Below are positions 8,126-15,987 of a stretch of DNA of 64,000 nucleotides, piece by piece. A program made the translations under genes and the position numbers. The notes beneath the pieces are model-generated. The model had not been told where the DNA came from. It searched no databases and was given only the letters and a program-made list of their open reading frames with translations. Every line of letters starts with the position of its first letter. Within the stretch, counting starts at the first letter, position 1. The stretch comes from Paenarthrobacter sp. JL.01a (GTDB lineage: Bacteria; Actinomycetota; Actinomycetes; Actinomycetales; Micrococcaceae): positions 124,001-188,000 of the forward strand of contig NZ_CP104877.1 of the NCBI RefSeq assembly GCF_025452095.1, written 5' to 3'.

Positions 8126-9266
8126 GGTCCAGCACGTCCTGAACAACATCGGCCACGGCGATGCCCTTGATGAGGGTGTCGTCGTGGCCGCAGTGCGGAG
8201 CGGTCCAGCCAACCTGGGTCACGTCCGCACCGCAGCGCGGGCATCGGGTCAGCCAGGACATGTGGATGCGGTGAAAGCCGCGGCCGCGTGGGCCTGCGTT
8301 GAACACGTTTCCCACCCAGAAGATCCCCACAGTGGCAGTTCCCATGGCCTGCGCCAAATGCCGGGGACCGCTGTCGCTGGCCAGCATCACCGTGGCCTCG
8401 GCCAGGAGAGCGGCCAGCTCACCGATCTCCAGCTCTCCGGCTACAGACCGTACGGCCTGGCGCTGTCCCTCCGGGAGATGGCGGCCGGCAAGCTCCGCGA
8501 CCTCCCGTGCTAAGGCCTTTTCCGATCTGTCCCCAACGATCAGCACCTGCGCACCTTCGGCGGCTATGCCCGCCGCAGCTTCGGCAAAGTACGACGCCGG
8601 CCACCGCCTCCGCGGATCGGTGGCACCCGGGTGGACAACCACCAGCGACGAGCGGTCAGGGTCCTTCAACCCCTTGATGCCCTGTTGGTGCTCAGGCTTG
8701 GGGAGCAGGGGAGGGAAGATGATGGTGGGAGCTCCAGCCAAGCCAGCCACTTCCAGCCAGCGGTCGGGCTCGTTCTGGTAGTAGACGTAGTCCAGATTCC
8801 GATCCAACGGCTCGGCGTCCCTGGTGCGGGTTCCTGCCGTGTGCCGTGCCCCCAGCCGGAGCAGGAAAGGGTTGGAGTACCGGCCGCCGCCATGCATTTG
8901 GACTGCGATATCGAACTTCCGTGCCCGCATGGCCTCAAAGAAAGCTTCCTGTGCCGCCACGTCTTGCGCATCATCTTCGAAGCGCTCGCCGTTGCGGGGA
9001 CCGTCATGTACGCCACGCGCCACCGGGAGAAGTTCGACGTCGTCCACCGGACCGTCCGTTGCCGCCACCAGTGCCGCGTGAACCGGCGCGCCGAGCAGCG
9101 TCAGACTGGCACCCGGGTAGGCCCTCTTCAGCGCGTTCAAGGCCGGGTAGGTGTAGATCAAATCGCCCAGACCGCCGCCCCTGAGCACCGCGATCCGCTG
9201 CACGTCACTGAATTTTCCAAGCACGGGTCCTATGCCGGACGTCAGGTCAACCAGCGGTTTTTCCAT
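8094..9266 (-). CDS. Glycosyltransferase family 9 (heptosyltransferase-like)
   Basis: A 390-residue GT9 protein with IAVLRGGGLGDLIYTYPALNA near residue 25 and the donor-site motif LASDSGPRHLAQAMGT in the C-terminal half. The tail has CPRCGADVTQ followed by PHCGHDD, a Cys/His set that could bind zinc, unusual for the family. The start at 9266 is supported by GGAAGGAAAAG just upstream; an extension to 9374 would overlap the divergent hldE-type gene. Transcribed opposite to all its neighbours, it shares its 3' end with the SDR gene (32-bp overlap) and its promoter region with the gene at 9358. Confidence 0.85.
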   Translation of the reverse strand: MEKPLVDLTSGIGPVLGKFSDVQRIAVLRGGGLGDLIYTYPALNALKRAYPGASLTLLGAPVHAALVAATDGPVDDVELLPVARGVHDGPRNGERFEDDAQDVAAQEAFFEAMRARKFDIAVQMHGGGRYSNPFLLRLGARHTAGTRTRDAEPLDRNLDYVYYQNEPDRWLEVAGLAGAPTIIFPPLLPKPEHQQGIKGLKDPDRSSLVVVHPGATDPRRRWPASYFAEAAAGIAAEGAQVLIVGDRSEKALAREVAELAGRHLPEGQRQAVRSVAGELEIGELAALLAEATVMLASDSGPRHLAQAMGTATVGIFWVGNVFNAGPRGRGFHRIHMSWLTRCPRCGADVTQVGWTAPHCGHDDTLIKGIAVADVVQDVLDLTATSLLLRG

Positions 9267-9357
9267 GGATACTTTTCCTTCCGGTGCACGCGTGTGAAGC
9301 ACGATCCGCGGGGTACCTGAGGGGAACAGGAATTGTTGCCCAACCGGAAGGTACCCC

Positions 9358-10899
9358 ATGGCACGCCTATCCAATCAAGAAGGCCTGGCCGACTGGCTGC
9401 CTGGCCGCTTGGCCGAGGAACGTCCTGTTGTGACGGTAGTCGGCGATTCAATCCTGGACGGCTGGTGGGATGGAACCATTGACCGTTTCTGTCGCGAAGC
9501 CCCGGCGCCCGTAGTCCAGGTCCAGCGCCGGGACTTTGCTCCCGGAGGGGCGGCCAACACAGCGATGAACCTTGCGGCGTTGGGCGCTGACGTCCGCTTC
9601 GTCTCGTTGACGGGTGAGGACGAGGCCGCGACAACGTTGAAAGAAGCACTGGAAGCGGCAGGCGTGGACGTCACCCACATGGTCTCCCACCCGGACATGA
9701 CCACCACCACCAAATTCCGGGTCAGCAGCGGCGGCCAAGTGATGCTGCGTCTGGATGACGCCGCCAACGATGTCCCCGGGGAAGGCCTCTCGGACATGGC
9801 CGCGACGCTCTCCGAAGCCCTGCGCGGTTCCGCTGCCGTGGTGCTGTGTGATTACGGCGCAGGGGCATTGGAAGGCCCCGTCCGGAGCGCGATTCTTGAC
9901 CGTTTGGGCCCAGGCGATGACGGCGCAATGCCTGCGTCCCGCCAGAACATGCTGGTTGTGGTGGACGCCCACCACCCTGGCCGGTGGGCCGGTCTCCAAC
10001 CGGATCTCGCCACGCCCAACGCCCAGGAAGCAGCGAGACTGCTCGGCACGGACTTCCCGGGCGGTGCTGCCCGATGCCCCTTCGTGGAGGCACACGCGGG
10101 CCAGCTCCTTCGCGCCTCGGGTGCGGCCGCCGTCGTCGTGACCTTAGACCGGGAGGGGACGCTGACCATCCGTCCGCAGGGCAGCCCGCCGCAAGCCGCA
10201 ACCCACAGAACCTGGGCCCGGCCGCAGGCCGAGAAGCAGGCTTCGGGGGCCGGAGACACGTTCGTTGCCGCGCTGACCCTTGCCCGTGCCGCCGGCTTGC
10301 CGCTGACCACCAGCGTGGATCTGGCTCAGGCCGCCGCCGACGTCGTAGTCCACAGGCCGGGCACCTCCGTGTGCACCACCGAGGAACTGGCCACGCACCT
10401 CCGCGGCTTCGCAGATACGGCACTGACGGACAAGGAGCTGGCCAGGCACATCCAGGAGCATCGCAGTGAAGGGCGCAGGATCGTGCTGACCAACGGGTGC
10501 TTCGATGTTCTGCACCGTGGCCATACCCGCTACCTGAATCAGGCCAAGCAACTGGGGGACGTCTTGGTGGTTGCCCTCAACAGCGACTCGTCGGTCCGGC
10601 AACTCAAAGGCCCGGACCGCCCGGTGAACCACGAAGCCGACCGCGCCGCCGTCATCGCCGCCCTGAGCTGCGTCGACCACGTGACCATCTTCGACACCCC
10701 AACGCCCATACCGCTTATCGAGCTCCTGCAGCCCGATGTCTACGCCAAGGGCGGGGACTACACGCCGGAAATGCTCCAGGAAACCGAAGCGGTCGAGCTG
10801 TACGGCGGCACGGTCACCATCCTGGACTACGTTCCGGAGCATTCAACCACCGCGGTACTGGAACGCATCCGTTCAAGCGGCGAGACCCCGCAGGGCTGA
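9358..10899 (+). CDS. hldE: Bifunctional heptose-phosphate kinase / nucleotidyltransferase, copy 2
   Basis: A 513-residue second HldE-type fusion. The PfkB domain spans about 20-340: VVTVVGDSILDGWWDG, then FAPGGAANTAMNLAALGADV (substrate glycine motif) and ASGAGDTFVAAL (GAGD). The nucleotidyltransferase domain follows from about 374 with TNGCFDVLHRGH (HxGH at 386-389), LNSDSSVRQLKG and YAKGGDYTPEML. It is closer to the textbook HldE layout than copy 1. The start has GGAAGG 6-7 nt upstream. It is divergent from the GT9 gene at 8094-9266 and lies 11 bp before the SDR epimerase gene. Possible reasons for two copies are separate anomer or nucleotide specificities, or two parallel pathways. Confidence 0.86.
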   Translation: MARLSNQEGLADWLPGRLAEERPVVTVVGDSILDGWWDGTIDRFCREAPAPVVQVQRRDFAPGGAANTAMNLAALGADVRFVSLTGEDEAATTLKEALEAAGVDVTHMVSHPDMTTTTKFRVSSGGQVMLRLDDAANDVPGEGLSDMAATLSEALRGSAAVVLCDYGAGALEGPVRSAILDRLGPGDDGAMPASRQNMLVVVDAHHPGRWAGLQPDLATPNAQEAARLLGTDFPGGAARCPFVEAHAGQLLRASGAAAVVVTLDREGTLTIRPQGSPPQAATHRTWARPQAEKQASGAGDTFVAALTLARAAGLPLTTSVDLAQAAADVVVHRPGTSVCTTEELATHLRGFADTALTDKELARHIQEHRSEGRRIVLTNGCFDVLHRGHTRYLNQAKQLGDVLVVALNSDSSVRQLKGPDRPVNHEADRAAVIAALSCVDHVTIFDTPTPIPLIELLQPDVYAKGGDYTPEMLQETEAVELYGGTVTILDYVPEHSTTAVLERIRSSGETPQG

Positions 10900-10910
10900 G
10901 GAGGCACCTT

Positions 10911-11945
10911 ATGCGCGTCGCGATCATTGGAGCCACCGGGCACGGCGGGACTGAACTGCTCAAACGCCTTCAACGGGCGCGTTCGGAAGAGGGCGCGGAC
11001 CTGGAACTTGTGGGCGTCGTGCGCCGCGAGCCGGACCCGGACGCCGCGCCCTATCACGGCGTTGAGTGGCACACCCTGGACATCGGAGCCGCCACAGACC
11101 AGCCCGACCTCGAAGCAGCGCTCGCCGGAGCCGACGCCGTGGTGCATCTGGCGTGGCTCATCCAGCCCAACCACAACCGGGAACTGCTGCACCGGACCAA
11201 CGTGGAGGGAACAGCGAAGGTCCTGGCCGCAGCACGCAAAGCCGGAGTGCGGCACTTTGTATGTGCGTCCTCGGTTGGCGCCTACTCACCTGCGCCCAAG
11301 GACCAGCGGACCAAGGAGGGCTGGCCGACCGGTGGGATCAAGAGATCGCATTACAGTGCGGACAAAGCGGAACAGGAACGGCTCCTGGACCAGTTCGCCA
11401 AAGAGAACCCGGACATCGTTGTGGCCCGTCTCCGCCCGGCACTGATGTTCAGTTCAGGGGGCGGAAGCGAGGTGGGACGCTATTTCCTGGGCCGGATCCT
11501 GCCCAGGCTGGTACCGCGGAAACCATGGCTTCCGGTGCTGGCCGTTCCCAAGGAGCTGGTGTTCCAGGGCGTGCATACCGCCGACGTCGCGGATGCCTAT
11601 TGGAAAGTGCTGCAACACAGGGCCGAAGGTGCGTTCAACATTGCAGCGGAGCCGGTCATCGATCCCAACGCGCTCGCCTGGATCTTCAGGGCCAGGCGCT
11701 TGCTGCCGTTCCCGCTTCCGGTGCTCCGCGCCGTCGTCGAGGTCTCCTGGCGCTTGCGCCTCCAGGTGACCGACGGCGGTTGGGTGGACATGGCGGCGAA
11801 CGCACCGATCATGGATTGCGCGCGGGCGCACAGCCTGTTGGGCTGGTCGCCGAAGCACTCTTCGCTGGAGTCCCTGGCGGAAATGCTGGAGGGAATCGGC
11901 GCGGGGAAGGGGCGGAGGGGTTCGCCCCCACTCAGGCCACGTTGA
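10911..11945 (+). CDS. NAD(P)-dependent epimerase/dehydratase (extended SDR)
   Basis: A 344-residue extended SDR. It begins MRVAIIGATGHGGTELL, a Rossmann GxxGxxG loop, has an ASSVGAY catalytic serine segment, and YSADK (Tyr148/Lys152) as the catalytic pair. AGGAGG lies about 7 nt before the ATG. It follows hldE copy 2 by 11 bp, so it is a candidate for the missing heptose 6-epimerase step, although the sequence does not look like HldD itself (the HldD N-terminus and substrate motifs are not seen). Alternatives are a nucleotide-sugar dehydratase or an unrelated reductase. Its stop is 3 bp from that of the convergent FUSC gene. Confidence 0.8.
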   Translation: MRVAIIGATGHGGTELLKRLQRARSEEGADLELVGVVRREPDPDAAPYHGVEWHTLDIGAATDQPDLEAALAGADAVVHLAWLIQPNHNRELLHRTNVEGTAKVLAAARKAGVRHFVCASSVGAYSPAPKDQRTKEGWPTGGIKRSHYSADKAEQERLLDQFAKENPDIVVARLRPALMFSSGGGSEVGRYFLGRILPRLVPRKPWLPVLAVPKELVFQGVHTADVADAYWKVLQHRAEGAFNIAAEPVIDPNALAWIFRARRLLPFPLPVLRAVVEVSWRLRLQVTDGGWVDMAANAPIMDCARAHSLLGWSPKHSSLESLAEMLEGIGAGKGRRGSPPLRPR

Positions 11946-11948
11946 GGG

Positions 11949-13031
11949 CTACTCCGCGGTCATCACCACGGTCAAAATCCGGCGCAGGCTCATGGCCACC
12001 GACGCCGGTGCGTTCACCGGGGACTGTTGGGCGGCGGCTTCGGTCACGGCATCGCTGAGCGCGTTGATGCTGTCCTGGGCGTGGGCCAGGCTGTTCGAGA
12101 GCTCCCCGGATCCTTCGTCGCGCCAGTGGTCCACCACGGCGGCCACGGACTCCAGTGCGTCGGAAAGCGGCTTGATCGCGGTGTCCGGAATGACCGTCCC
12201 GGCGCCTTCTTCCCAGATGGCGCTGGCCAGGACGTCGGTGACGTCCTGGACGTGGAACGTCAGCCGCTCAAGGGTTCGCAAACCTGCAAGGTCCGACGGC
12301 AGGCGGGTGGCACGACGCCGGGACCTGGGGTTCGCTTTGGCGCTTAGCTCCGCTTGGTGCACCGCAGTCCGCACGGCCGCCGCGGTCATGGACAGTTCGT
12401 CGCTGCGGCTGGCCCAGGCTTCATGGTTCGGCGGCCAGGACTCGTTCATGGCCTGCGCCATGTCCTTGAGCTGGCGGGACAACGCGCCTTGGTGGCCCGC
12501 GATGGCCGGGTCGATGTCGTCCAGGTGCAGGGGCGGGAAGATCAGCCAGTTGATCGCGAAACCCACTGTGACTCCCAGGGCCATCTGGAGAACGTAGGCG
12601 AAGGAGAACCCTTCTGCATTTGAGTCGCCCAGCACCAGCACGAACAATGCCGCCATGGGGATCCACTCGGACGCACTTCCCAGTCGCGGAAGGCCGCCGA
12701 TCAGCACGCCCAGGCCCACCACTACGGCCACGGAAAGGACTGTGGGTGCCGCAACTGTGGTGACGGCAAAGGCCATGCCGATCCCCAGGACCAGTCCGGC
12801 CAGGCTTTGGAGCCCGTGCTTGGCGGAGTCGGCCACTGTTGGGTGCATGCTGACCAGGGCGCCCAGCGGTGCGTAGTACGGGTACTCGGCGGCAGGGCCG
12901 GGCATGAACGGTGCAAGGTACCAGGCCAGTCCTGCCGCCACCGCTGTTTTGGCGGCGAAGAGCAGGCGGTGACGGGTCACGGTTTTACGAAGCGCGGGAA
13001 TCAGCCGTCGCCTTGTGGGCAGTTGGCTCAT
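11949..13031 (-). CDS. FUSC-type membrane protein (aromatic acid exporter family)
   Basis: A 360-residue protein. After a basic start (SQLPTRRRLIPALRKTVTRHR) come hydrophobic segments in the first half around LFAAKTAVAAGLAWYLAPF, the PYYAPLGALVSMHPTVADSA loop and three to four further helices, then a soluble helical C-terminal half. That architecture fits the FUSC / aromatic-acid exporter (YhfK/ArAE-like) group. The ATG at 13031 is preferred because the hydrophobic core starts soon after; no clear Shine-Dalgarno is seen. A longer frame to 13478 overlaps the divergent gene and its promoter. Substrate is unknown. Confidence 0.7.
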   Translation of the reverse strand: MSQLPTRRRLIPALRKTVTRHRLLFAAKTAVAAGLAWYLAPFMPGPAAEYPYYAPLGALVSMHPTVADSAKHGLQSLAGLVLGIGMAFAVTTVAAPTVLSVAVVVGLGVLIGGLPRLGSASEWIPMAALFVLVLGDSNAEGFSFAYVLQMALGVTVGFAINWLIFPPLHLDDIDPAIAGHQGALSRQLKDMAQAMNESWPPNHEAWASRSDELSMTAAAVRTAVHQAELSAKANPRSRRRATRLPSDLAGLRTLERLTFHVQDVTDVLASAIWEEGAGTVIPDTAIKPLSDALESVAAVVDHWRDEGSGELSNSLAHAQDSINALSDAVTEAAAQQSPVNAPASVAMSLRRILTVVMTAE

Positions 13032-13150
13032 GGAATCTACGTTTGCAGGTATCCGGTGTTGTGTCGAGCTGCCGCCGCCGGATTGCGGGGCATCACACTT
13101 TTCGAAAAAAGGTGTGATTAGAACCAGGACAACCGGGTACTCACCCATTT

Positions 13151-13172
13151 GATAGTAACGATACTTACTATC
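13151..13172. promoter_or_regulatory. Inverted repeat between divergent genes, operator candidate
   Basis: GATAGTAA and TTACTATC form perfect 8-bp arms around a 6-bp spacer. The element sits between the FUSC gene (minus strand, start 13031) and the gene starting at 13217 (plus strand), 44 bp before the latter. It is AT-rich in a GC-rich neighbourhood, as expected for a promoter or repressor site. The regulator is not identifiable. Confidence 0.45.
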
Positions 13173-13216
13173 CCGGCTGCTGTCCGCAGCCTGCCAACTG
13201 TGGAAAGAGAGCGACA

Positions 13217-14197
13217 ATGACTGAGAGCCAATCGCCGCAGGACGGAAGCTTCGCGGCACCAACCACTGGTGCCCATGCAGGCACCGAACCTTTCGCCGGA
13301 AACTACCTCGACTCGGACGTTGATGCCCGGACCGCCGGAACCACTGGAATCGGTGGAACTCCCACTGGCTCGGGAACCGGCTCTGCAGGCTCCGGCAAGG
13401 TAGACACCGCCAAGGAAGAAGCTGCGGGTGTTGCCGAAACCGTATCGGACGCCGCCGGTGGTGTTGTTGACACGGCAAAGTCCGAGGCCGGCCACGTGGC
13501 CCGTGAAGTGAAGGTGAATGCGCGCCAACTGCTCACCCAGACCAAGGGTGAGTTGGCCGACCAGGCCCAGGTGCAGCAACAGCGCGTCGCCGAGGGCTTG
13601 CGGTCCATCTCCGACGAACTGCACACCATGGCAAACTCAAGCCAGGATGGCGGAGTTGCCACGGACCTGGTCCAGCAGGCAGCCCAGCGTTCCTCCGCTG
13701 TGGCCCACTGGCTGGAAGGCCGGGATCCGGGTTCTCTCCTTGATGAGGTCAAGGGCTTCGCCCGCCGCAAGCCGGGAACGTTCCTGTTGCTGGCCGCCGG
13801 CGCGGGTGTCCTCGCAGGCCGTCTTGGCCGGGGTATGGCGGACAACTCACCTGCTGGTGGAACCACGGGCGGAAGCGACCGGACCACTGCCGAGACACCT
13901 CGCGCCGCGTACTACCCGACGCAGGGCTACCCGGCACAGGGCGGCGCAGTGACGCCTCCGCCAGTGGACCTTCCGGGACCGACCACCACCACGGCCGGCT
14001 ACGGCAGCGCCACCACGGGTTCCGCCGCCGCCGGATACGGCGCAGATACGACCGGATACGACGCCGGGACCACCGGCGGCTACGACGGCTCCAAGCTGCC
14101 GTATCCGGAAACCGACGCAGGTGGAGTCAAAGCCCAGGGTGATCCCCTCGCTGGACCCCTTGATCCGGACGACCCCCAGTACGGAGGTCACCGATGA
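13217..14197 (+). CDS. Hypothetical protein with low-complexity Gly/Thr/Tyr tail
   Basis: A 326-residue protein. Residues 1-60 are disordered and rich in Gly, Thr and Ser; 60-150 form repeated amphipathic helices (DTAKEEAAGVAETVSDAAGG, then DTAKSEAGHVAREVKVNARQ) resembling LEA/apolipoprotein-type repeats; about 190-205 is a short hydrophobic segment (GTFLLLAAGAGVLAGRLGRG) that could be one membrane helix; the tail is Gly/Tyr/Pro-rich. GGAAAGAGAG precedes the ATG. It is the first gene of a three-gene operon whose other members (DUF1469, DUF3618) are also membrane-associated. Such sets are common in actinobacteria and probably act at the envelope under stress; no specific function is assignable. 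Confidence 0.7.
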   Translation: MTESQSPQDGSFAAPTTGAHAGTEPFAGNYLDSDVDARTAGTTGIGGTPTGSGTGSAGSGKVDTAKEEAAGVAETVSDAAGGVVDTAKSEAGHVAREVKVNARQLLTQTKGELADQAQVQQQRVAEGLRSISDELHTMANSSQDGGVATDLVQQAAQRSSAVAHWLEGRDPGSLLDEVKGFARRKPGTFLLLAAGAGVLAGRLGRGMADNSPAGGTTGGSDRTTAETPRAAYYPTQGYPAQGGAVTPPPVDLPGPTTTTAGYGSATTGSAAAGYGADTTGYDAGTTGGYDGSKLPYPETDAGGVKAQGDPLAGPLDPDDPQYGGHR

Positions 14198-14625
14198 GCA
14201 GTCCCGCCGACCTGCCTCCCACAGAGGCTCACGTAAAGGCGGAAACCCTTCCCCTTGGGGAGCTGCTGAGCGACCTGACGCGTGACGTCTCCACGTTGAT
14301 GCGCCAGGAAGTGGAGCTGGCCAAGGTGGAGCTCAAGGAGTCCGCCACCAAAGCAGGAAAGGGCGCCGGCATGTTGGCTGGCGCCGCGTGGGCCGGCCAC
14401 ATCACCGTGCTGTTCCTGTCCATCGCCCTTTGGTGGGCACTGGGCCAGCTGGTTGGCCTCGGGTGGTCCGCCGTGATCGTCGCGGTCATCTGGGGAATTA
14501 TCGCGGCAGTCCTGGCGGTCATGGGCCGCAAGGAACTGAACGCCATCAAGGGCTTGCCGCGGACCGCTGAGACTGTCAAGGAAATACCCCCCGCTTTGAA
14601 ACCGAACACCGAGGAGACACGATGA
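14194..14625 (+). CDS. Phage holin family / DUF1469 membrane protein
   Basis: A 143-residue protein with a charged N-terminal helix (LSDLTRDVSTLMRQEVELAK) followed by two membrane helices (about 58-82 and 88-110). This is the actinobacterial "Phage_holin_3_6" (DUF1469, YqjE-like) layout. Despite the name it is a chromosomal envelope protein; no lysis or phage genes are near. It overlaps the upstream stop (ATGA at 14194) and the downstream DUF3618 gene start (ATGA at 14622), so all three are co-translated. Confidence 0.8.
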   Translation: MSSPADLPPTEAHVKAETLPLGELLSDLTRDVSTLMRQEVELAKVELKESATKAGKGAGMLAGAAWAGHITVLFLSIALWWALGQLVGLGWSAVIVAVIWGIIAAVLAVMGRKELNAIKGLPRTAETVKEIPPALKPNTEETR

Positions 14626-15197
14626 CGCAGAACCCCGACGCCCTGCGCGCCGATATCGAAGAAACCCGCCGGCGGCTTAGCACCAACGTTGATGCCGTGG
14701 CCGACAAGGTCACGCCTTCGCACATCGTCAACCGCCGGGTCGACAAGATCAAGGCAGCTGTCTTCGGCGCGCGTGACGAGGCCCAGGACCGCGCCGGCAA
14801 CGCGGCCCACCAAGCGCACGATGCCGTGTCCGGCGTCGTATCGGACATCGGCGACGCGCCGCAGGTGATCACCCGCAAGGCGCAGGGCAGCCCGATCGCT
14901 GCCGGCCTGATCGCCTTCGGCGCGGGCCTGTTGGTTTCGGCTTTGATCCCGCCGTCGGACAAGGAGCGCGAGGCAGCCCAGGCGCTGAAGGAAGCGGCGC
15001 AGCCGTTGACCGAAGAGCTGAGCCACGCAGCCCAGGAAGTTGCCGAGCACCTGCGCGAACCCGCGCAGGAAGCTGTGCAGAACGTCAAGGAGACTGCTAC
15101 TGAAGCTGCCTCCAACGTCAAGGAAGAGGGCCAGGCTGCAGCTGCCGATGTACAGGACCGTGCCAACACGGCCAAGGACAACATCAGCAACCAGTAA
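14622..15197 (+). CDS. DUF3618 domain protein
   Basis: A 191-residue protein beginning MTQNPDALRADIEETRRRLS, the characteristic DUF3618 helix (DIExTRxxL), followed by VDAVADKVTP. A short hydrophobic segment at about 85-107 (AAGLIAFGAGLLVSALIP) is probably a membrane anchor. The C-terminal 80 residues are Ala/Glu/Gln-rich amphipathic helix of coiled-coil type. It is the last gene of the operon and is followed by a strong inverted repeat at 15211. Its role is unknown; the family travels with DUF1469 proteins in actinobacterial stress-associated operons. Confidence 0.8.
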   Translation: MTQNPDALRADIEETRRRLSTNVDAVADKVTPSHIVNRRVDKIKAAVFGARDEAQDRAGNAAHQAHDAVSGVVSDIGDAPQVITRKAQGSPIAAGLIAFGAGLLVSALIPPSDKEREAAQALKEAAQPLTEELSHAAQEVAEHLREPAQEAVQNVKETATEAASNVKEEGQAAAADVQDRANTAKDNISNQ

Positions 15198-15210
15198 CGC
15201 CCCCTTCTGA

Positions 15211-15276
15211 CCCAACTAGGGGACAGCACTTGTCGCATTGAACCCTCATTGCGACGTTTGCTGTCCCCTAGTTGGG
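15211..15276. terminator. Perfect 18-bp inverted repeat, bidirectional terminator
   Basis: CCCAACTAGGGGACAGCA (15211-15228) and its exact complement (15259-15276) enclose 30 bp that contain a further 6-bp stem, GTCGCA/TGCGAC. It lies between the convergent ends of the DUF3618 operon and the regulator gene at 15298. It has no clear T-run, so it may work as an RNA stem-loop on both strands. Confidence 0.6.
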
Positions 15277-15297
15277 TTTGCTGTGTCCCGGATAGGG

Positions 15298-15897
15298 TCA
15301 GCGAACCTCGAGGATCATTTGCAGCAGCCGGGCAGCGGCCGGGCGCGCTGCGTGCTCCTCCGCCCACTGTGCGCGGGCCAACGCTTTGCTCACTGCCTGC
15401 GTGCTGATTCCCAGTTCCTGGGCGACTGCTTTTTGCTGGCCGCGGACGCCAGGGGTGAGAAGGTCGAGCACCCGCCACTCTGCGGCACTGCGGTGCTGGA
15501 CAATGTGTCCGAGAAGGCGCAGCACGGCTTCTGCCTCGGATGCCAGCACCGCCAAAGGGCCATCCACCGCGACGGGGATCCGGTCGTTGCTGCTGCGCAG
15601 CCTGTCCACTGCCCGCCGGGCGTATACCAGGCCGTGGCCCGAGGCGTCCTTCACCAGGTTGGGCAGCGGCTCATTAATAGGTCCGACGCCGATCCCGACA
15701 TACCACTGGCCGGAACGAAGCGCGATCAAGGCGCTCTCCACGGCCTGATGGCTGGATTCGACGATGCCCTGCACCTCATCCTCGACAGACCGGTCGAAAT
15801 CCAGGCGCGCCGGAATGTGCCGCAGGTCTTTTAGCAGCTGCGGCACAAGATCGCCGTCGCGCCGGCTGTCGCGTTGGTTGATGGTGAGAGTGAACAT
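15298..15897 (-). CDS. SatD/MarR-like DNA-binding protein
   Basis: A 199-residue protein. The first half (residues 1-110) has a mixed fold with GQWYVGIGVGPINEPLPN and ASGHGLVYARRAVDRLR, reminiscent of the SatD family. The last 60 residues hold a winged-helix or helix-turn-helix, EWRVLDLLTPGVRGQQKAVA followed by QELGISTQAVSKALARA. An inverted repeat, GCTACC-N4-GGTAGC, lies 13 bp upstream of the start and could be its own operator. It is monocistronic and faces the DUF3618 operon across the 15211 terminator. Family assignment is tentative; DNA binding is well supported by the HTH. Confidence 0.6.
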   Translation of the reverse strand: MFTLTINQRDSRRDGDLVPQLLKDLRHIPARLDFDRSVEDEVQGIVESSHQAVESALIALRSGQWYVGIGVGPINEPLPNLVKDASGHGLVYARRAVDRLRSSNDRIPVAVDGPLAVLASEAEAVLRLLGHIVQHRSAAEWRVLDLLTPGVRGQQKAVAQELGISTQAVSKALARAQWAEEHAARPAAARLLQMILEVR

Positions 15898-15909
15898 CGT
15901 GGATCACAT

Positions 15910-15925
15910 GCTACCGGCTGGTAGC
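15910..15925. promoter_or_regulatory. GCTACC-N4-GGTAGC operator candidate
   Basis: Perfect 6-bp arms around GGCT, located 13 bp before the start codon of the HTH protein encoded at 15298-15897 on the minus strand. The position, overlapping the probable transcript start, suits autoregulation. Seen directly; the function is inferred. Confidence 0.45.
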
Positions 15926-15987
15926 GGCTCTGCAAGGGGAAGTTTCGCCTGTTACTCGATACGTAACGGAAGGCGCCGGGGTACCGG

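Noticed and set aside
14194..14625. Prophage remnant on the basis of a holin-family protein
   Set aside because: The family is a common chromosomal envelope protein; no phage structural, lysin or integrase genes are nearby.
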